From contig JAGUYA010000054.1 of assembly GCA_020061545.1 (NCBI GenBank), forward strand, positions 1 through 6,408: a stretch of DNA of 6,408 nt, read 5' to 3'. This document shows, one piece after another, positions 1 to 5,200 of the stretch. A program made the translations under genes and the position numbers. The notes beneath the pieces are model-generated. The model made no database searches. It was given only the letters and a program-made list of their open reading frames with translations, and was not told where the DNA came from. Position 1 is the first letter of the stretch. Each line of letters opens with the position of its first letter. The DNA is from Candidatus Omnitrophota bacterium (GTDB lineage: Bacteria; Omnitrophota; Gorgyraeia; Gygaellales; Profunditerraquicolaceae).

Positions 1-840
1 AACCTTGTCTTCAATTGACGGACAGTATCGCACGCCTGTGGCTTTAATTATCCCTGTATATAAAGGAGACTTATCCAGATTATCCGTAATAATCTGGTGG
101 GTATTTTTATTAGTGTAGGTAATATAACAAGGTATTTGTCTTGGCGTTATTTCTTTGGTAGAAAAAGAAAAGGGGCGGGGCGGCTGATCCCCCTCTTGAA
201 TTTTTAGCTTAGAGAGATCTATAGAGTTTTTATCCAGGCGCGGACAGGTGCCGGTTTTGAATCTGAGCAGGCTAAATCCTAATTCTTTTAAATTTCTGGC
301 TAAATCAGAGGCTGCGGGCTCATTAATCCTACCTCCGCGAAAGTGATTCAAGCCCACATGGATTAAGCCCTCTAAAAAAGTTCCCGGGCAAATAACCACG
401 CAGCAAGAAATAATCTCTTCGTTTTCGCTGGTAATTACTCCTTTTACCTGATTATCGCTGACTATTAACCTGCTTACTTCTGTCTCCTTTATAAAAAGAT
501 TCTCCTGTTTTTCTAAAATTCCCTTCATATATTGTTTATATCTATTCCTATCCACCTGTGCACGCGAAGACTGCACTGCCGCACCCTTAGAAGCGTTGAG
601 TATCCTGAATTGGATGCCGCAGGCATCGGTTGCCCGGGCCATCTCTCCGCCTAAAGCATCGATTTCTTTGACCAGTTGTCCTTTACCTACGCCGCCAATT
701 GCCGGATTGCAGCTCATCAGACCTATGGTATCGCGGCTTAAAGTCAATAGCAGTGTATTACAGCCCATACGCGCCGCAGCCAGTGCCGCTTCAATACCCG
801 CATGACCCGCACCGATAACTATGACATCATATTTGTCCAT
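1..840 (-). CDS. mnmG: MnmG (GidA), tRNA uridine-34 5-carboxymethylaminomethyl modification enzyme, N-terminal 280 residues (3' end off window)
   Basis: FAD-dependent enzyme that, with the GTPase MnmE, builds the (carboxymethyl)aminomethyl group at C5 of wobble uridine 34 in certain tRNAs, in the cytoplasm. The start ATG at 840-838 opens MDKYDVIVIGAGHAG, a Rossmann dinucleotide-binding motif (GAGHAG, residues 10-15) at the usual distance from the N-terminus. Then come the family segment SCNPAIGGVGKGQ (from residue 43, with C44), GGRINEPAASDLA near 167, KTGTCPRLD near 195, and the GidA signature GVRYCPSIEDK at 269-279 (C273). C44 and C273 correspond to two cysteines conserved in the family and important in the E. 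coli enzyme. Family members have about 620 residues, so roughly 340 are missing beyond the left edge; no stop or frameshift is seen in the visible part. The KTGTPPR segment has Cys199 in place of the usual first proline. No Shine-Dalgarno sequence precedes the ATG; a hairpin ends five bases upstream. Identification is very secure. Confidence 0.97.
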   Translation of the reverse strand, partial: MDKYDVIVIGAGHAGIEAALAAARMGCNTLLLTLSRDTIGLMSCNPAIGGVGKGQLVKEIDALGGEMARATDACGIQFRILNASKGAAVQSSRAQVDRNRYKQYMKGILEKQENLFIKETEVSRLIVSDNQVKGVITSENEEIISCCVVICPGTFLEGLIHVGLNHFRGGRINEPAASDLARNLKELGFSLLRFKTGTCPRLDKNSIDLSKLKIQEGDQPPRPFSFSTKEITPRQIPCYITYTNKNTHQIITDNLDKSPLYTGIIKATGVRYCPSIEDKV

Positions 841-845
841 ATAAA

Positions 846-912
846 GGTTAAGATTAAGACTGAGATTAAGGCTAAGAAATACTTAATCTTAACCTCAATC
901 TTAATCTGAATT
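846..912. repeat. 67-bp imperfect palindrome of degenerate hexamers; long hairpin between apgM and mnmG
   Basis: Arms 846-876 and 882-912 are 31 bases each and match at 25 of 31 positions as an inverted repeat around a five-base loop (877-881). The left arm reads as successive hexamers GGTTAA, GATTAA, GACTGA, GATTAA, GGCTAA; the right arm carries their reverse-complement type CTTAAT, CTTAAC, CTCAAT, CTTAAT, CTGAAT. An alternative register gives a perfect 14-bp stem (845-858 with 882-895). In the minus-strand transcript three of the arm mismatches become G-U wobbles, so the RNA hairpin would be stronger than the DNA palindrome. No T-run follows it in the gene direction, so it is not a standard intrinsic terminator. 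It could be an mRNA processing or stability element, or one copy of a dispersed intergenic repeat family; the sequence alone does not decide. Confidence 0.75.
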
Positions 913-934
913 ATATTTTTACGGTAATATTATA

Positions 935-2218
935 CTACTCTTGGGCGGACTTTACAAGGAGGGGCATAATGTCTTGACCTTTAATCTCGCCTATCGAACC
1001 AAGCTTGGCGGCCTTCTCAGAGAAACTCAGCGAGCCATCGGGTTCGATATTACCACCGCAAATAAGCAACGGGATGGGGTCACTGGAATGGGCCTTGATA
1101 GCGCAAACAGTAGAATGGTCGGCAGTCACGGCAATAATTGCGCTATCCATATCTACTTTGGGTAGCAGATGAGCAAAGAAGAATTTATCAATGGCTTCAA
1201 TAATCTCTTTCTTTTTTTGAAAATCTCCGTCGTGGGCCGGCTCATCGGGGCCTTTAATATGGATATAAATACCATCGTATTTTTTGAGAGAATTTAAAGC
1301 TACCTTAGACCAAATGGGATAATCCACATCCAGATGACCGCTGGATGAAGGCACATCAATGATCTCTAATCCGGTTAAAAGGGCAATACCTTTTTCCACC
1401 GGCATCTGCACAAACGAGCCGAATTTCATATTATAGAGGCTGCCTATCTTGGGAAATTGCGGAAGATGGTCGCCGGCATCGCGGGATAAGATGATATTTG
1501 CCGGCAGTTTATTTTCTGAGATTCTTTTTTTATTCACTGCTGACTCATGGAGAACCTGATGGGATTTTCGCGTAAACTCATTTAATAGCAAAGCAGCTTC
1601 TTTTGCCGCACTTAAATCTTCATAACCCGGCATAGGCAGGGATTCAGCAACAAAATTCTCAAATTTCACCAAAGCAATACCGAACACTCCTTCCCGGGCA
1701 TAGGCAGGGTCGGTATTGGTGATCCCACCGGATAATTTAGAACGCATACCCTTTATCACTAATACTCCCCGATGGCCAATGGTATTTTTAAATTCAAAAG
1801 TAGCGTTAGATAAATTAACCTTGGAATTTATCTCTTTGGCTAAAGCTCCTGCCTCCTTGGTAGTCAAATTTCTTCCTACCCGACGGTCTTTTATAGTCTT
1901 GCCATCCGCTTCAACTGTAGCAAAATTTACCCGCAGGGCCAAATTACCGTCATGTATCGCCAGGCCCTCGGCAAAGGCCTCTAAAGGACCTCTTCCGGTA
2001 TAATACTTATGGGCATCGTAACCTAAAAGGCTAATCACCGCAATGTCTGATTCCGGAGCAATGCCTTTGGCTACAGGATAGACAATACCAGTTTTGCCTC
2101 TCTGGGCGAGTGAGTCAAGATTGGGTGTTAAAGCTGCCTCAAGCGGAGTCTTGTTGTTTAATTCTTTAATCGGTAGGTCTCCCAGACCGTCAAGAACTAT
2201 ATATAATATTTTTTTCAT
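935..2218 (-). CDS. apgM: 2,3-bisphosphoglycerate-independent phosphoglycerate mutase, archaeal type (ApgM)
   Basis: Interconverts 3- and 2-phosphoglycerate in glycolysis and gluconeogenesis without a bisphosphoglycerate cofactor, using a phosphoserine intermediate and two metal ions; cytoplasmic, alkaline phosphatase superfamily. Numbering from the ATG at 2218 (427 residues, normal for the family): metal-binding Asp10 in YIVLDGLGD, nucleophile Ser57 in APESDIAVISLLGYD, substrate-loop YYTGRGPLEAFAEG (72-85), metal ligands in KGPDEPAHDGD (322-332) and in TADHSTVCAIKAHSSDP (365-381). All expected catalytic and metal positions are present and the frame is intact. The fold type differs from the longer bacterial GpmI, whose phosphotransferase insertion has another arrangement. 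The ATG overlaps the upstream nrdJ stop as TAATG; an in-frame GTG at 2224 would add two residues (Met-Leu) but is less likely. No clear Shine-Dalgarno sequence is seen, so translational coupling to nrdJ is inferred. The stop TAG is at 937-935. Confidence 0.95.
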   Translation of the reverse strand: MKKILYIVLDGLGDLPIKELNNKTPLEAALTPNLDSLAQRGKTGIVYPVAKGIAPESDIAVISLLGYDAHKYYTGRGPLEAFAEGLAIHDGNLALRVNFATVEADGKTIKDRRVGRNLTTKEAGALAKEINSKVNLSNATFEFKNTIGHRGVLVIKGMRSKLSGGITNTDPAYAREGVFGIALVKFENFVAESLPMPGYEDLSAAKEAALLLNEFTRKSHQVLHESAVNKKRISENKLPANIILSRDAGDHLPQFPKIGSLYNMKFGSFVQMPVEKGIALLTGLEIIDVPSSSGHLDVDYPIWSKVALNSLKKYDGIYIHIKGPDEPAHDGDFQKKKEIIEAIDKFFFAHLLPKVDMDSAIIAVTADHSTVCAIKAHSSDPIPLLICGGNIEPDGSLSFSEKAAKLGSIGEIKGQDIMPLLVKSAQE

Positions 2219-2220
2219 TA
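2216..2220 (-). promoter_or_regulatory. TAATG stop/start overlap coupling nrdJ and apgM
   Basis: On the minus strand the last nrdJ codons TCT AAG TGT are followed by TAATG, so the TAA stop of nrdJ (2220-2218) shares one base with the ATG of apgM (2218-2216). The preceding 20 bases contain no purine-rich Shine-Dalgarno core. Ribosomes finishing NrdJ probably reinitiate directly on apgM, which would tie mutase synthesis to reductase synthesis. The overlap is seen directly; the coupling is inference. Confidence 0.7.
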
Positions 2221-5200
2221 ACACTTAGAAAAGCCGCAGGCTTGACACTTGATGCAGCCTTCTTCATGACGTAGGGCTCCGCCACAATCAGGACAAACTC
2301 CCACAATCTCTCCGTGTAGACTGAAATCAGGGGTTACGGTTTCATCATTATGGGAATGTTTCATGGCTACATTTGTGGATTCTACAGTAGCCGGTATAGT
2401 TATACCATTAGATAGTCTTTTCTCGATTACGCGGGCAATGGCATCCGCGCAGGAAAATATCCGTTGCCCCTTTTCCCAGGAAGGTGAAGGGCAGCGGATA
2501 TTGCGTAATTGTTCAATAATAGATTTTACTTCAATGCCTGAACGAAAAGCCAAAGAGACCAGACGGCCAATGGCTTCCAGCTGCGAGGCAGCACAACCGC
2601 CTGCCTTGCCCATCTGGGTAAAAAGCTCAAAGGGCCTGCCTTCTTCGTCGCTATTAATAGTCACATAGAGATTACCGCAACCCGTAGCCACTTTGGTAGT
2701 CGTACCCATAATTACTTCTGGACGCGGACGGGGAGCAATTTCTTTTTTGGGCTCTGGGGTTTTCGTATCTTGTTTTGAGTCATTACGCGCAATGTTTAAA
2801 ACCTGTTCTTCGCGGCTTCTGTCACGGTAAATAGTAATGCCTTTACAACCCAATTCATAAGCCAAAAGATATGCTTTTCTTATATCCTCAACAGTTGCTT
2901 CGTTAGGAAAGTTTATGGTTTTACTTACCGCATTATGAGTAAAACGCTGAAAGGCCGCTTGCATTCTTACATGCCATTCAGGAGATATATCATGGCTAGT
3001 GACAAATATCCTTTTTATATCTTCAGGGATACCTTCAATATTCTGAATTGATGCGCTTTCCGCAATCTTTTGCATCAATTCTCGATTATAAAATCCCCCC
3101 TTGCGCCCCACCTCTTCAAACAAAGGTTCTACCTCGGTGAGTTTATCATTATCCATGACATTACGATAATAAGAGATAGCAAAGAGGGGTTCAATTCCTG
3201 AGGAACAAGGTCCGGCAATGATACTAATGGTGCCTGTGGGAGCAATGGTCGTTAAAGTAGCATTGCGTAGGCGCAGAGCACCTTCCTTCCTATCATAAAT
3301 ACTCCCTTTAAAGGCTGGGAACAGACCTTTGCCTTTGCCTAATTCTTGCGATTTCTTGATTGCCTCATTTAAGATAAAAGACATTACTTTCTCAGCCAGA
3401 GCCACTGCCTCATCACTATTATAAGGAATCCCTAAGCGAATAAGTAAACTTGCCCAACCCATTACACCCAAGCCAATTTTTCGCGTTAATTTTGTGGCTT
3501 TCTCTATGGCAGGTAAAGGGAATTTATTTACGTCAATAAGATTATCTAAGAAATGCACGGATAAATGCGTTACGATCCTTAATTTATCCCAGTCAATTTC
3601 ATAACGATTATTTACCTTCTTATATATCCGAGCTAAATTTATAGAACCTAAGTCACAACTCTCATAGGGTAAAATCGGCTGCTCTCCGCAAGGATTAGTG
3701 CTTTCAATCTTGCCTAATCTTGGCGTAGGATTATCTCGATTAATCCGGTCAATAAAAATAATCCCCGGTTCGCCATTCTTATGCGCTTGCCTTACGATTA
3801 AATCAAATATTTCCTTTGTATTAAGTCGTTGAATAGCTTTATTTGTATGGGGGTCTATTAAATCATGGTCCTCACCTTTCTCCAATTTTTTCATAAAATC
3901 ATCGGTGATGGCAACTGAGATGTTAAAATTACTAATCTCTCCGTGCTTGTCCTTGCAGGTGATAAATTCTAATATATCGGGGTGATCTACTCTTAAGATA
4001 CCCATGTTAGCACCCCGACGCGTATTATGACTTACAAAACCATTTGCAATATAAGTATTGTTTGTAGGCACCGAAAGGTCAAGTGTTAAAGACTTCCTGT
4101 CTTGTATCTCTATAACCTGATCGTAAAACTGCTTATTCTCCAAAAACCAACGTACCCTCGGATGGGAAAAAAGTTCAGGATGTTTGGTGGCTAATCTTTT
4201 AAGACGTGAACGTGTAAGGTTACGAGGAGAAGTAATTTCGGGTAAATAATGTTGAATATCTCTATAAAGTTTACGATTGGCGCCCAATTTAGAACGACCC
4301 GGCCCACAGCCACGGCCTGGACCGCTGTAGATTTGCTTTAGGAGGTCTTGTTGACAGGGAATAATATCATTAAATTCCCAGGCTTTTGAGTCTGTGTTTT
4401 TTAGGCGCTCGTTTTTCTTCTCTCCTATAAAACCGATCTTTTCTCTAAAACGCTCCAACCCCTCAAGGGTAATAATTCTTAATTGATAAATCGGATTTTT
4501 TCCAAAGGCATTCCTTCTATCTGTTGACTTACGAATCTTCGTAGGGATTCCTAAAGCAAGCAAAACCTGTTGAGCATCTTCTATTAAACCTGCTGATACA
4601 CTACATAATGAAGGATAACCGTCCTTAGTAACTGTCCCATCTGTGCTAAAAAGACCCCTTAAGAATCCTTTAGCAAAGTCACCAGTTGCGCTAAATACAA
4701 TTTCAGGAATTCTTGCCGTTAATGAAGACGGTTTATCTACTCCTATAAACTGAAGCCAATCTACAAGTGTAGTGACATTAAAAAAATAATTGGCGCTGGC
4801 ATCGTTTTTCTTTTTTTGAACGGCAGGTGTTATACCAAAAATATCCTCTGCAATTCCCAAGATGCGCGCTTTAAGTTCCTTATCCTCGTCAGAAAAACTA
4901 AAAATAAGCCTACCTCTGCCTGTGCGTTTATTTCTGGTAATAGCGCCATCCCCGATAAAAGCGCCTACAAATTCTCCCAGTTCTCTGGAAACCCCAGAAG
5001 GAATGCGGATCTTTGTGGCATTAAAATGTGGCTTCTTACTAAATTCGGGGAGTTGATAATTATTATCTATAAAAGTATCTTTCTGTAAAACAATCCAGTC
5101 TCCGATTTTTATATCTTTTAATTGTCTCCAGACGTAGTTTCCGTTTTCATCAATTATACGAAAACGATGTTCACCAGTGGCAGAAACCGAATAGCCATTG

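Noticed and set aside
846..912. Intrinsic terminator of the nrdJ-apgM transcript
   Set aside because: The stem is A/T-rich and no U-tract follows it on the minus strand; the next bases are TTTAT and the mnmG start codon.
846..912. CRISPR-like or tandem repeat array
   Set aside because: The unit is only six bases, degenerate and without spacers, and the two halves are inverted relative to each other; a palindrome describes it better.
910..934. Two TATAAT boxes (minus strand, 934-929 and 915-910) as mnmG promoters
   Set aside because: They lie in very A/T-rich sequence and no TTGACA-like -35 hexamer is found at 16-18 bases for the 915-910 box; too weak to annotate.
1716..2003. Plus-strand open frame of 95 codons inside apgM
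   Set aside because: Antisense to a well-supported catalytic enzyme, no recognisable protein motifs and no ribosome binding site; it is a shadow of the apgM frame. The same holds for the other plus-strand frames over mnmG (596-805), apgM (941-1165), the NrdJ C-terminus (2363-2668) and the inteins (4816-5088, 4862-5056, 5122-5340, 5723-5968, 6005-6232).
2222..2224. GTG at 2224 as the apgM start
   Set aside because: It adds only Met-Leu before the typical MKKILYIVLDG N-terminus; the ATG overlapping the nrdJ stop is the more usual arrangement. Not strictly excluded.
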